From Pseudomonadales bacterium (lineage in GTDB: Bacteria > Pseudomonadota > Gammaproteobacteria > Pseudomonadales > Azotimanducaceae), in contig JAHRVQ010000058.1 in assembly GCA_019090615.1 (NCBI GenBank), positions 16,727 to 80,726 on the forward strand: a stretch of DNA of 64,000 nucleotides. The letters run 5' to 3'. Made by a program: the position numbers and the translations under genes. Below, in pieces: positions 9,156-18,188 of this stretch (within the stretch, counting starts at the first letter, position 1; the number at the start of each line of letters is the position of its first letter). Below the pieces are notes generated by a model that was given only the letters and a program-made list of their open reading frames with translations, ran no database searches and was not told the origin of the DNA.

Positions 9156-9185
9156 TATCAAAATAATTTAATTTTAGAGAAGCAC

Positions 9186-9245
9186 ATGAAAATAAATATA
9201 CTGGCGGATAGTCAATCAGGTAGTTTGCGTCAAGGAGTGATATGA
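9186..9245 (+). CDS. 19-residue ORF coupled to tape-measure gene
   Basis: A very short frame, ATG to TGA, whose stop overlaps the ATG of the tape-measure-like gene (ATGA), the same coupling used elsewhere in this cluster. A purine-rich 'agagaag' lies 4 bases upstream. It could be a leader peptide setting translation of the next gene, a remnant of a lost gene, or chance. Confidence 0.25.
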   Translation: MKINILADSQSGSLRQGVI

Positions 9246-12200
9246 GTGGCCTGTTAGACATTGTTACCAGTGCGCTAGCGGATATCGACGTAGATGATAT
9301 CGTTGGGGTAGAGGTTGCCAATCTCAACAATATTGCGGCAACCGTTGCCCAGCTAACAGAGGGTCAGCCACAGGCCTTAAATAGTTTCGTGCAGGCCATT
9401 GCAGAAACAAACCTGCCAACCTTTGACTTTGTAGATGAGCTGCTGGCGAAAGTGGTGCAGGTACGAGATATTATACCCACTGATATGGCCGATGTATTTA
9501 CCCCCGTTAACGACGCCTTGGCCAGGCTGGATGGTGGCCTGGGGGAAGGTGTGACAGAGATTATTGCGCCCCTGGTTGATGCCTTTAAAGCCATTGAAGT
9601 ACTTGTTCATACCGATTTTAATTTTTCTCCAACGTTGCCTTCAGCTGGCGGTGGCGCAGAGCTTGCCAGTAAAATCAGCCTGGTATCCAGTAATGCCAAT
9701 ACTCAGATTAACCCCGCCAGACTGCAAACCTTTGGCAATGTAATAGACCAGTTACCTGCCGACCCAAGGGTTGGCAATTTACTGCGATGGTTCAATGAAT
9801 CAGTGACTTTGGGGCGTACTGGGGTAATGGCTGAGGCCATACGTTCGATTCCTTATCTGGATGATATTCGTACTCCGGTGCAGACGTTGCTTGCCTGGCA
9901 GTCCATGACGGTTGGCGATTTGCAGGACCAGCTAGTCAATACGCTTGAGACACTTGCTCAGGCTATCGCCAATCAGACTAATAACTGGCTTGCTGGTCAA
10001 CTGCAGGAATTGATCGCGATTATGCATCGCATCGATCTGGTTGAGCTGCGTGAGCTGGTGTTGGCAATTCAGGCCAGGCTTGATGAACTAAAAACTCTGA
10101 TTGATACGCAGACTTTAACGGAACAATTGCTTGCCGATATGGAAGCAGCTGTAAATGCGTTAATCGTTAGGCGGGATGCACTGATACAGGTGTTTTATGA
10201 TGATATTAAAGAGGATTTGGAAAATCAGCTAAAAAAAGTCGCGATAATTCCCCAGTTGCTGGACGAGAATATGTCGGCATTGCTGCTGCTGTTACAGCCG
10301 CCTGCCGCACTAACCAGTCCTGCGGAGTCGTCAAATTTTCCGCCTTCTATGCCTGCGGCTACTGCTTTTGATGGTCTGGAAGGGTTCCTGGACCAATATA
10401 CCGAAGTGTTTGAAAACTTAATGGCGGCACTGGATGTAAGTGTGATAACAGCGGCCTTTGAACAACCTGCAGAGCTTATTGATAGTGCCGTCGTAGAGGT
10501 TGATGAAGCCATTACCCTGGTGACGCTGGAACTAGTGGGCCGGCTTACGCAGGTTGAAGGGCTGATTGCATCCGTGGATCTGGCCAATATTGTGAGCGTA
10601 GCTGAACAGGCCATCGAAACTTATATTAGTGGAATCGTGGATACGCTGAATGCAACATTTGCGCCTGTGCGGGCCCAAATATTAGCCATTACGCAACAGA
10701 TATCGACGTTGGTGAACACTTTTGATCCGGCCAGTGTAATTGCCAGTATACAAGCCGGCATAGATTCTCTGGTAGCGGCGCTGGCGGCGCCAGAAATTAG
10801 CAACGCTTTGTTGGTGGTAGAAAAGCTGAAATCAATTGCCAATCGTCTGGCTGCAATCTCATTCACGCCAGTGACTGATGAAGTTGTTGGCAGCATTGAT
10901 GAGATGAGTAAAGCCGTACTGGGCCTTGGTAATAATCTTCAGGAACCGTTATCTGGTTTGCTGAAAGGTGCATTAGATGTCCTGCCGGATGATCTTCATC
11001 CTGCCACTGATCCGTTAGTGGCAGGGCTTGGGGCGCTGGTGGATGCTGGGCCAATCAGTTTACTTGAAGAGATAAAACCCGTACCGCAGATGATTGTGGA
11101 TGCGATTAACCAATTTAACCCTGCTGAACTTGTGGGTGATAGCCTGTCGGCACCCTTTCAGGCACTATTAACGGCGCTAGAATCTATTGAGCCGGATCTA
11201 TTGTTAGACCCCATTATTGAAGAAATTGAGGCCTTAAAAAGTCGCCTGCAGGCCAGCGCGAAGCCCGGTCAATTACTTGATCCATTGATTACTGTACATG
11301 AGCAGATTCTAACGGATTTAGAAGGTTTTAATCCGTTAGAAATTATTGAGCCGATTAATGAGGCCCTGAAGGGCGCGACCGAAAAAATTGCTGCGTCCAT
11401 ACCCATCGCTGGTGTATTTTCTGAAATCGAACAGGTGATTGCTGATATACAAAGAATCCTCGGTGTTGATGGGGTAGCCGATAGTATTATCGCTCTGGTA
11501 GAAAAAATACGCGATTATCTTAGGCCCTTTGTAGAAGCCACTGAATCAATATCGGATGAAATACAAAGCTGGTTAAGTGATGCACTGGCGGTGGTTGAGG
11601 GTATCGATATTGATACCCTGCAAACTGGGTTTATGGCATTGTCAGATGCGATCGATGAAACTCAGGCAAGTGCGCTGCAGGCCGTTTATGATACCGCAGT
11701 AGAGCCGCTTAATGAGGCGCTTAGCACGACACTTCAGCCAGGCGCGTTAATGACTGCGTTAGTCAAATCGCATACTGACTGTAAATCTTCATCGCAGGCG
11801 ATGTCTGACTCTCTTCAGAAGGATCGAGTTGAAACCTTATTGTTGCGGCTTAATCCAACTTTGCCTGATTTTGCCGCAGTGTTTACAGCTTACGGTCGGA
11901 TTATAACCACGGTTGCCGATACGCAATCATCATTACAGTCAACACTTGTCCTCTGGGATGATACCTATCACCAGTTCGATGGCATATTAGCTTCTTATCG
12001 TGAAGTGCCGACAACGCCGCAGGCGCTGAAGCAATGGTTGATCGATGCGCTGGATAGTCAGTTGATCCAGCCACTACAAAGTCTATTTGAAAAGTTTGCT
12101 CCGACAGCGCAATTGCTGGATGCGTTTATCGCTCCGCTGGTAGAATTAATTAATCAGTTGCGTGACACGGTTGAGCGCATCATAGCTGCGCCTGCAGCAT

Positions 12201-12664
12201 TGGTTGCGGTGGGTGAATCTTTGCAGCAAATTCTTGAGAGGTTGCAGGCGATTAATCTGGATTTTATTACCGGCAGCATACTTGATGTTTATAACGCGGT
12301 GAAAACACAGTTTCGTGGGCTTAATCCCAGGGGATTAAAAACCGCACTTGATGACGCATTTAATGAACTATTGGAAACGATTAGCGTTGACCAGATTATT
12401 CCTGTTGATGCGTTGGAGCAGGTAGACGATGACATAGACACCGCCCTGGAAGGATTGCGTGTACTTGATCCGCAGATACTGATAATCGAGGTGATTCAGC
12501 CAGCCTATGAGGCCGCTTTGGCGCCTTTTCTGGCTGCGCTAGATTTAACGCCAACAATTGAAACATTGGTGGATCGCCTGGGACCGATTCAGGCAGAATT
12601 GGCAGTAGAAATGGATCGTGTGAATGTAGCCTACCAGGGGTTTAAGCAATCGACACCAGTCTAG
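9242..12664 (+). CDS. very long helical protein, probable tape-measure protein
   Basis: 1140 residues, almost wholly predicted amphipathic helix rich in Leu, Ala, Ile, Asp and Glu, with repeated motifs such as 'LxxxDxxIEALxxR' and 'LxPLVxLINQL' and few aromatics. It has no signal peptide. Length, helical content and position after the chaperone-like and gpU-like genes fit a tape-measure protein that sets tube length. An extended helix of this size would span about 170 nm (1.5 angstrom per residue), the length of a long phage tail. Unlike many phage tape measures it lacks an obvious membrane segment or lytic domain, which instead occur in the next gene. AAGGAG lies 4 bases before its ATG. Confidence 0.6.
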   Translation: MSGLLDIVTSALADIDVDDIVGVEVANLNNIAATVAQLTEGQPQALNSFVQAIAETNLPTFDFVDELLAKVVQVRDIIPTDMADVFTPVNDALARLDGGLGEGVTEIIAPLVDAFKAIEVLVHTDFNFSPTLPSAGGGAELASKISLVSSNANTQINPARLQTFGNVIDQLPADPRVGNLLRWFNESVTLGRTGVMAEAIRSIPYLDDIRTPVQTLLAWQSMTVGDLQDQLVNTLETLAQAIANQTNNWLAGQLQELIAIMHRIDLVELRELVLAIQARLDELKTLIDTQTLTEQLLADMEAAVNALIVRRDALIQVFYDDIKEDLENQLKKVAIIPQLLDENMSALLLLLQPPAALTSPAESSNFPPSMPAATAFDGLEGFLDQYTEVFENLMAALDVSVITAAFEQPAELIDSAVVEVDEAITLVTLELVGRLTQVEGLIASVDLANIVSVAEQAIETYISGIVDTLNATFAPVRAQILAITQQISTLVNTFDPASVIASIQAGIDSLVAALAAPEISNALLVVEKLKSIANRLAAISFTPVTDEVVGSIDEMSKAVLGLGNNLQEPLSGLLKGALDVLPDDLHPATDPLVAGLGALVDAGPISLLEEIKPVPQMIVDAINQFNPAELVGDSLSAPFQALLTALESIEPDLLLDPIIEEIEALKSRLQASAKPGQLLDPLITVHEQILTDLEGFNPLEIIEPINEALKGATEKIAASIPIAGVFSEIEQVIADIQRILGVDGVADSIIALVEKIRDYLRPFVEATESISDEIQSWLSDALAVVEGIDIDTLQTGFMALSDAIDETQASALQAVYDTAVEPLNEALSTTLQPGALMTALVKSHTDCKSSSQAMSDSLQKDRVETLLLRLNPTLPDFAAVFTAYGRIITTVADTQSSLQSTLVLWDDTYHQFDGILASYREVPTTPQALKQWLIDALDSQLIQPLQSLFEKFAPTAQLLDAFIAPLVELINQLRDTVERIIAAPAALVAVGESLQQILERLQAINLDFITGSILDVYNAVKTQFRGLNPRGLKTALDDAFNELLETISVDQIIPVDALEQVDDDIDTALEGLRVLDPQILIIEVIQPAYEAALAPFLAALDLTPTIETLVDRLGPIQAELAVEMDRVNVAYQGFKQSTPV

Positions 12665-12772
12665 CTGAGTGGTTAGCTGGCATATTACGACGAATCTGGC
12701 TAAAAATCAGGACGAAAAACCAGCATGAAAAAGCGACAAAAAAACAGGGTGAGAAGATAGGATGAAAAAATA
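12665..12772. other. gap before the M23-domain gene
   Basis: About 110 bp with 'agga' 10 bases before ATG 12773 and A-rich sequence. It is one of the few non-overlapping junctions in the cluster. No hairpin was seen. Confidence 0.4.
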
Positions 12773-15280
12773 ATGAGCCTGGCAGGACTGCTAATTCAGC
12801 CGCAACTGGCCGACAAGCTTGGTAATGCTGTCAGTGAAGATGCTGACGCTGCGCTCGGAAATGATCTGTTGGTGCTCATTCGACGACTAGTCACGGATAC
12901 CCAAAAAAGTGCCGCGGTACTTGAGGCAATACAGATTGGTTTCGAACAATTTGCCGACCATCTTATTCAGAACGCCAGTAATTTCGATGACGGATTAAGG
13001 CAGTTTAACCGCCTGTTTGCGCCGCTGGTTGAGCAATTGCAATGCTTTAGCGACCCTGATGAGTCTGATCTCGGCGGTTTGCTAACTTTGTTGCTGGAGA
13101 AATTTGTCGCCCTGACGGATGTTATCAAAAGCATAAACATCAATCAGGTACGTGGCCTTGTGGATCAGATACTTGGCATATTGGTCAACCAGTTTGGGTT
13201 TTCATTAGCAACTATTGTGAATCAACTATGGACCTTGTTCGACACGATAATTATTGAACTTAAGGCTATTCCTGCTGGTACCGATGCAGAACAAAGAGCG
13301 CTGCGATTGTTGACCGCCAGTATGCTTGCCAGGATCAAACGGCAGCTTGAAGACCAGCTAGTGTTGCCTGATCTTGATAGTGAGGAAATATCCCAGGCGC
13401 TAATGGCTGTGTTACGTGAAGCGGGGTTAGAGGGTTGGATTCAGTACGCTAACAAAATTGCTGAAGCAATGCAGAATACATTTGCCGCGGCGGGTTCTAT
13501 TGCTGATCTTATAAATATAGCTGAAGGCGGGGTTAGTGTTGGTGCTGCCGCAAGAGAGGCTGATTCGGCGGATAGCTATTGTTGGTATGCCAGTTGGTTA
13601 TTGGCCACCCGTAAGCGATGCCCGTTGGAGGCGCTTGGCAACCTGTTTATATTGAATCCACCCGATGAGGTATGGGTCACTGCGGATAAGACTCAGGTGG
13701 TTTGGCGCACGGTGTTTGGTGATGACGTCTGCCTGTATGAAGGGGTTAACGTGAAATGGCACCAGGCGCCTATTTTTAACGAAGCGGCTGCTATTGATGG
13801 TGCGGCTGTGTTGAATGAATATGTATTATTTCCACATATTGGTGCTGAGACACTGGAGGCGCTGGCGCGGGCAACCTATATTGTGGTCGAATTTGGCAAG
13901 ACAATATTTAATACCATCGATGCCGATGAGCCAGGTGACCATGCGTCTGCGGTAACTCATTTGATATGGAATACTTTTAATGCGGTTTTTGCCGGTATTG
14001 GTAATAAGCCGTTTAATGCTTACCTGACTTCGGCGTCTGGTATAGGCCAGGGGCATCAAGGCTGGATGAGTGCTATTTTTCCGGTCCTTGGCACCCTGTT
14101 TCCAGCACTTGAAGGCCGTCATACCGAAGCCGATGAAGATGCAGCAGCGTTCTTTGCCATATTGTTAGCTGATGATGTACTGGAGCGGGCGGGGCATCAT
14201 TTGGTGCTAAGCACGGTAAGGGACCTTTTATTATCTACCTTAACACTGATCAATAATGCTGGTCAGGCGCAGGGTAACGATAACAGCCACCCAATCAATA
14301 AAGAATATACCGCTACCTGGGCAGCAGTGGGTGGTACCGTGGCAACCATTATCTATTTTAAGGCGATGTACAATAAGGTTGAATATAGCCACCCTTTTAA
14401 CGGTTTTTTAGGTAGTTTTGCAGGGGCCCTGGCCGGATTATGCGGCGGCCTAACAGGTACACTCATCGGCAGTGCTTTTGCCGGTATTAATATTAGTTTC
14501 AAAGACTTCCTGGTTGATATTGGTACTGAAACAGGTAAAGGGTTTTTCCTTTATTATCTAAACGCCTATAGCTGGATTGAGGGTGACACTGATTCGGGTA
14601 AATTTAATGGTGAAAAGAATGAATTTGCTGGTTATCCAGAAAAATCAGATTCGCCGTATAAATTGCCCTTTGCGGCAGGTCAGACTAAACCCTGTGTGCA
14701 GGGTAATCAGGGTATGTGGAGCCACTTTGCTGCGGGTAATCAAATATATGCGGTGGATTTCGGTTTTGACCAGGCAGAGCTAATAGTAGCTTCTCGCTCA
14801 GGCACAGTAGTGGACTTTTCTGATCAGACTGCAAACGATACAGAAGGCCAATGGAATTATATTGTCATTCGCCATGATGACCCTATGGAAGTGCCGGCAG
14901 TTCGGAGCAAACACGATAAATACCATGATGGTGGTGAATATATTACTTATGGTGTCTATGGTCATGGCCGAACCAACGGCGTGCGAGAAGTCTTTGCCGC
15001 CAGGAGCAGCAGTGTCGCCGTAGATAAAATTGTGGGGACCACAGTGTCCCAGGGCGAAGTCATTATGAAGGCGGGTAATACAGGCATTAGTTTTCATAAT
15101 CATCTTCATTTTCAGGTGAAGACTAGACTTGAAGTCCACGAAACGGCGCTGCCGGGGGATAAAAGCGTAGGGATTGATGAGCTTGAAGTAGATACAATCC
15201 CTTTTGTTTACCAGGATGTGGATGCTGACGGCGTTGTTAAATCGTTAACCTTCTATACCTCTAGTAACGGGGTGACATGA
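12773..15280 (+). CDS. composite helical/hydrophobic/M23 peptidase protein
   Basis: 835 residues in three parts. Residues 1-260 are helical and similar in style to the preceding tape-measure-like protein. Residues about 260-620 contain hydrophobic segments, including a Gly/Ala-rich stretch near 541-575 that looks able to cross a membrane. Residues about 640-800 are an M23 (lysostaphin-type) endopeptidase: His651 and Asp662 (HxnD), His731 (YGHG) and the HLH motif 777-779. M23 enzymes are zinc peptidases that cut peptidoglycan cross-bridges. It ends with ATGA overlap onto the hub gene. It may be a second tape measure carrying a cell-wall-cutting tip, or a cargo carried in the tube. No known eCIS protein of this exact make-up comes to mind. 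Confidence 0.75.
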   Translation: MSLAGLLIQPQLADKLGNAVSEDADAALGNDLLVLIRRLVTDTQKSAAVLEAIQIGFEQFADHLIQNASNFDDGLRQFNRLFAPLVEQLQCFSDPDESDLGGLLTLLLEKFVALTDVIKSININQVRGLVDQILGILVNQFGFSLATIVNQLWTLFDTIIIELKAIPAGTDAEQRALRLLTASMLARIKRQLEDQLVLPDLDSEEISQALMAVLREAGLEGWIQYANKIAEAMQNTFAAAGSIADLINIAEGGVSVGAAAREADSADSYCWYASWLLATRKRCPLEALGNLFILNPPDEVWVTADKTQVVWRTVFGDDVCLYEGVNVKWHQAPIFNEAAAIDGAAVLNEYVLFPHIGAETLEALARATYIVVEFGKTIFNTIDADEPGDHASAVTHLIWNTFNAVFAGIGNKPFNAYLTSASGIGQGHQGWMSAIFPVLGTLFPALEGRHTEADEDAAAFFAILLADDVLERAGHHLVLSTVRDLLLSTLTLINNAGQAQGNDNSHPINKEYTATWAAVGGTVATIIYFKAMYNKVEYSHPFNGFLGSFAGALAGLCGGLTGTLIGSAFAGINISFKDFLVDIGTETGKGFFLYYLNAYSWIEGDTDSGKFNGEKNEFAGYPEKSDSPYKLPFAAGQTKPCVQGNQGMWSHFAAGNQIYAVDFGFDQAELIVASRSGTVVDFSDQTANDTEGQWNYIVIRHDDPMEVPAVRSKHDKYHDGGEYITYGVYGHGRTNGVREVFAARSSSVAVDKIVGTTVSQGEVIMKAGNTGISFHNHLHFQVKTRLEVHETALPGDKSVGIDELEVDTIPFVYQDVDADGVVKSLTFYTSSNGVT

Positions 15281-16464
15281 TGGATTTACCTTTATCTGGT
15301 GGTATCAATGCTAGCCTAAATGCTGATCCGGCAACGCGCCGGCCTGGTATGCAGGTTAGCTTTGCGGCAGTTAATAGTGCGGCTGGTGGGCTGGCCGATG
15401 TAGCGGCTAATGTGGCGGCGGCAGTTGGGCTTGGTCCTGGATCGACTATTGACCCGTGGCAACGCAGCCTTATGCACATTACTAGCCAGTCATTTCTCGC
15501 GCCACGGGTCGATCAGGCGACTATTACCCTGGCGGACGATGGTCAATCGCCCCCAGTCAATGTGGGCGATAGCGGAGAATTACAGTTGGGCTATGAGGAT
15601 GATCAATTGTATGCGGTGTTTAAGGGCAATATTATTGGTATAAAACGTGGCATAGATGGCAAGGCAACTGTCAAGGTTGGCAATGCTGCCCATACTTTGT
15701 CGCAACAGCGAATCAATCAAAGTTTTGAACAACTTTCTGCTGGCGAAATTATTAAGACGCTAGCTGGGTCGGTCGATGTTGAAACTGATACTGTTGAAAG
15801 TGGCATAGACTTGCCTTTTTATGTGCTCGACGACGGCAGGAGCCTTTATCAACATATTGCATTGTTGGCAGAAAAAAGTGGCTATATCGCCTTTGTAAAC
15901 CAGGCCAACAAGCTAAATTTTATGCCTATGGTTGCTGCTGGCATAACAAAATCCTTCACCTATGGTGTGGACCTGATTCAGGTTAGAGTGGTTAATACCG
16001 CTACCAGGATTGACTCAGTGACTATGGTAGGTGCGGGTGCAGCGGGAAGCCAGGGTGCCGAAACCTGGAGTTGGCTGGTTAAAGATCCGCAATCAATCTC
16101 GGCCACAGCGGGTGACCTGAGTGATGCCAATAGTAAGTCAAGACTAGTTTCTGATCCTGTTCTACGCAGTGTTGACGCTGTACAACAGGCGGCAGTTGGC
16201 AAGTTGTTGTTTGCCAACCAGCAGTGTACTAAGGCGAAATTAACAGTGGTTGGGGCAGCAGACGTCAATGCCGGCAGTCGTATTGAAATTGCAGCTGCGC
16301 CACAGGTGGCATGTAACGGCGCGGCGATTGTTGAATCGGCACAGCATCATTATAGTAAGTTACAGGGTTTTATCACTGAACTGGTGGTAATGATGGAAAC
16401 TGCAGGCAGCTTAGATAGCCTGTCAGCGGCTGGTGCGAAGGCCGGTCTAGCGGGGCTGTTATGA
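15277..16464 (+). CDS. baseplate hub protein, gpD / gp27 / VgrG-N-like
   Basis: 395-residue late-control-D family protein forming the trimeric hub that joins tube to spike. Pattern: 'LQLGYEDDQLYAVFKGNIIGIK', 'SQQRINQSFEQLSAGEIIKTLAGS', 'DGRSLYQHIALLAEKSGYIAFVN', 'KLNFMP' and 'VVNTATRIDSVTMVGAG', all typical for gpD-like hubs. Its start overlaps the M23 gene's stop (ATGA) and its stop overlaps the spike gene's start. Order hub-spike-PAAR-gp25-gpJ matches P2-like phages, tailocins and eCIS. The N-terminal about 60 residues are less typical and may hold the hub to the M23 protein. Confidence 0.82.
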   Translation: MMDLPLSGGINASLNADPATRRPGMQVSFAAVNSAAGGLADVAANVAAAVGLGPGSTIDPWQRSLMHITSQSFLAPRVDQATITLADDGQSPPVNVGDSGELQLGYEDDQLYAVFKGNIIGIKRGIDGKATVKVGNAAHTLSQQRINQSFEQLSAGEIIKTLAGSVDVETDTVESGIDLPFYVLDDGRSLYQHIALLAEKSGYIAFVNQANKLNFMPMVAAGITKSFTYGVDLIQVRVVNTATRIDSVTMVGAGAAGSQGAETWSWLVKDPQSISATAGDLSDANSKSRLVSDPVLRSVDAVQQAAVGKLLFANQQCTKAKLTVVGAADVNAGSRIEIAAAPQVACNGAAIVESAQHHYSKLQGFITELVVMMETAGSLDSLSAAGAKAGLAGLL

Positions 16465-17090
16465 GTGCTGATCTACTGGAGACTATTCGTAGCATCGTCC
16501 AACAGGAGATCAAACAATTAAGACTGGGTGAGCTGGCGGTGGTACAGGCACAGCATTCGCATGAAACTGATTCGGACAAGGATAATTATAGCTGTACGAT
16601 AGTCCTGCGGGATTCAGCCATTGTGTTAAAACAGGTGCCAGTAGCCACGGGTCGGTTAGGCCAGGTTGCTATCCCAGATGTTGGTGACCTGGTGTTGGTA
16701 CAATTTCTGCGTGGTGATATCAATGCGCCAATTATAGTTGCCAGTCTGTATAACGATGAAGATCGACCGCCATTGAATTTGGCGGGTCAGGCCATTTTGC
16801 AGTTGCCAAAAACGGCTGTAGTGGGTGAAGGCATACATATCGCTGCGACCAGTGTTGAGGAGAACTCTCTGTTAATTAATATCTGTGGCAAAACCGTGGT
16901 TAAAATACAGGATGACGATCCGGCAGTTGAAATTAGTGTTGGTGATGGTCAGGGAGTGATCCAGATTGATCAGGACGGCGCGGTAAATATAGTCAGTCAA
17001 TCGGCCGTGAGTATTAAAAGTGATGCGGACATGGATATTGAAGCGGGTGGTGCACTTAATCTAAAAGGTAGCGTGGTTAATATCAATTAA
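16461..17090 (+). CDS. baseplate spike protein, gpV / gp5-OB-like
   Basis: 209-residue central spike. Residues about 35-105 form an OB-fold with 'LGQVAIPDVGDLVLVQFLRGDINAPIIVASLYN', the common gpV/VgrG signature. Residues about 150-209 are short beta repeats (ISVGDGQG, IQIDQDGAVNIVSQ, DIEAGGALNLKGS) expected to form a three-stranded beta-prism needle. Translation is coupled to the hub by ATGA overlap. A PAAR gene follows to cap the needle. Confidence 0.85.
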   Translation: MSADLLETIRSIVQQEIKQLRLGELAVVQAQHSHETDSDKDNYSCTIVLRDSAIVLKQVPVATGRLGQVAIPDVGDLVLVQFLRGDINAPIIVASLYNDEDRPPLNLAGQAILQLPKTAVVGEGIHIAATSVEENSLLINICGKTVVKIQDDDPAVEISVGDGQGVIQIDQDGAVNIVSQSAVSIKSDADMDIEAGGALNLKGSVVNIN

Positions 17091-17138
17091 TGGTTGCCAG
17101 AGGAGAACAGCAATGGGAGAAAGAAGTAGGAGAAAGTA

Positions 17139-17531
17139 ATGGGACAGCCAGCAGCTAAAAAAGGCGATCAGGTTATTGCCACGGATACTCATATAGTGAT
17201 GATACCGTCTCCGGGTGGGCCTGTACCTACACCCTTGCCGCATCCCTTTGTTGGCCAGATAGATGACGCGCTGAGTGAAGATGTGAATATTGGTGGCCAA
17301 CCGGCTGCCACTGTGGACAGCAAGGCGAGCAATATACCGTCTCATGTTCCTCAGGGTGGGCCGTTTCAGACGCCGCCTGCCAACAAAGGGCAAATTAGTA
17401 TGGGTAGTACGAGTGTTTTTATTAACGGCAAAGGTGCTGCAAGAAATGGCGATCCAGCAATGACCTGTAATGATCCCGCTGATTTAGCGGTGGGTACAGT
17501 GTTGGCCGTGGGCACGGTGAACATTGGTTGA
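17139..17531 (+). CDS. PAAR-repeat spike tip protein
   Basis: 130 residues with the PAAR/DUF4150-type layout: 'AAKKGDQVIATDTHIV', 'VDSKASNIPSHVP', 'GSTSVFINGKGAARNGDPAMTC'. PAAR proteins sharpen the tip of the spike, bind one metal ion and may dock effectors. It starts at ATG with AGGAG 6 bases upstream. No C-terminal effector extension is present, so cargo must attach elsewhere. Confidence 0.82.
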   Translation: MGQPAAKKGDQVIATDTHIVMIPSPGGPVPTPLPHPFVGQIDDALSEDVNIGGQPAATVDSKASNIPSHVPQGGPFQTPPANKGQISMGSTSVFINGKGAARNGDPAMTCNDPADLAVGTVLAVGTVNIG

Positions 17532-17642
17532 AAATAGATGGGCTTAAAATAGATGGGCAAAAAAAATTTAGCCCATTAAAAAATTAGATAAAAAGTAGAT
17601 AAAAAGTGGATAAAAAAGAGTAGGCAACGGAAGACAAAACAT
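17532..17642. repeat. repeat-rich gap with small hairpin between PAAR and gp25 genes
   Basis: The gap contains two copies of 'aaaatagatgggc', three copies of a unit like 'gataaaaagt', and a hairpin with arms ATGGGC (17553-17558) and GCCCAT (17571-17576). No T-run follows on the plus strand, so it is a weak terminator candidate; it could be an mRNA processing or stability element. Confidence 0.45.
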
Positions 17643-18101
17643 ATGAATGCAGATCAGCATCTACTGACAGACATAGCCCTTACCCTGGGTGATCACCGGA
17701 TTCGGCCCGTGTATAGCGTGGCTGATGAGGAGAAACGGCTGCCTGCGGGCAGGGGCAGCATTAAAGATATTCCAACCATTGGTGGCCGAGATAATCTGCG
17801 TCAGGCAGTCATGGCCAGGTTATTAACGCCAATGGGTGAACTTGCAAGCTTGGGCCATGCAGATTTTGGTTCAAGACTGCATGAACTGGTTGGTCGAGTA
17901 AACACCGAAACTACACGCAATCTAATGCGTTTATACATTATTGAGAGCCTTAAAAAAGAACCACGGGTCGAGAAGATTAGTTCTATTACAGTGTCAACTG
18001 TATTACGCCAGCCCGGTATGGTGTCTGTAGAGCTTGCAGTCTTACCCATTAAAAGCGCTGATGTAATTACCATCGGGCCTTTTTCTTTTAGCCTGATATG
18101 A
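17643..18101 (+). CDS. baseplate wedge protein, gp25 / gpW-like
   Basis: 152-residue member of the gp25 family, the wedge component that nucleates sheath assembly in contractile machines. Core pattern 'NLRQAVMARLLTPMGELASLGHADFGSRLHELVG' and 'RNLMRLYIIESLKKEPRVEKI' is clear. Its N-terminus has an extra 40 residues before the usual start of the domain. Confidence 0.85.
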   Translation: MNADQHLLTDIALTLGDHRIRPVYSVADEEKRLPAGRGSIKDIPTIGGRDNLRQAVMARLLTPMGELASLGHADFGSRLHELVGRVNTETTRNLMRLYIIESLKKEPRVEKISSITVSTVLRQPGMVSVELAVLPIKSADVITIGPFSFSLI

Positions 18102-18188
18102 ATGAACTGCCAGGAGCGCATAGATCACCCGCCACACACCGAGTAAGCAGGGCCGATGCAATGAACAGGATATACGGAGTATATAAAA

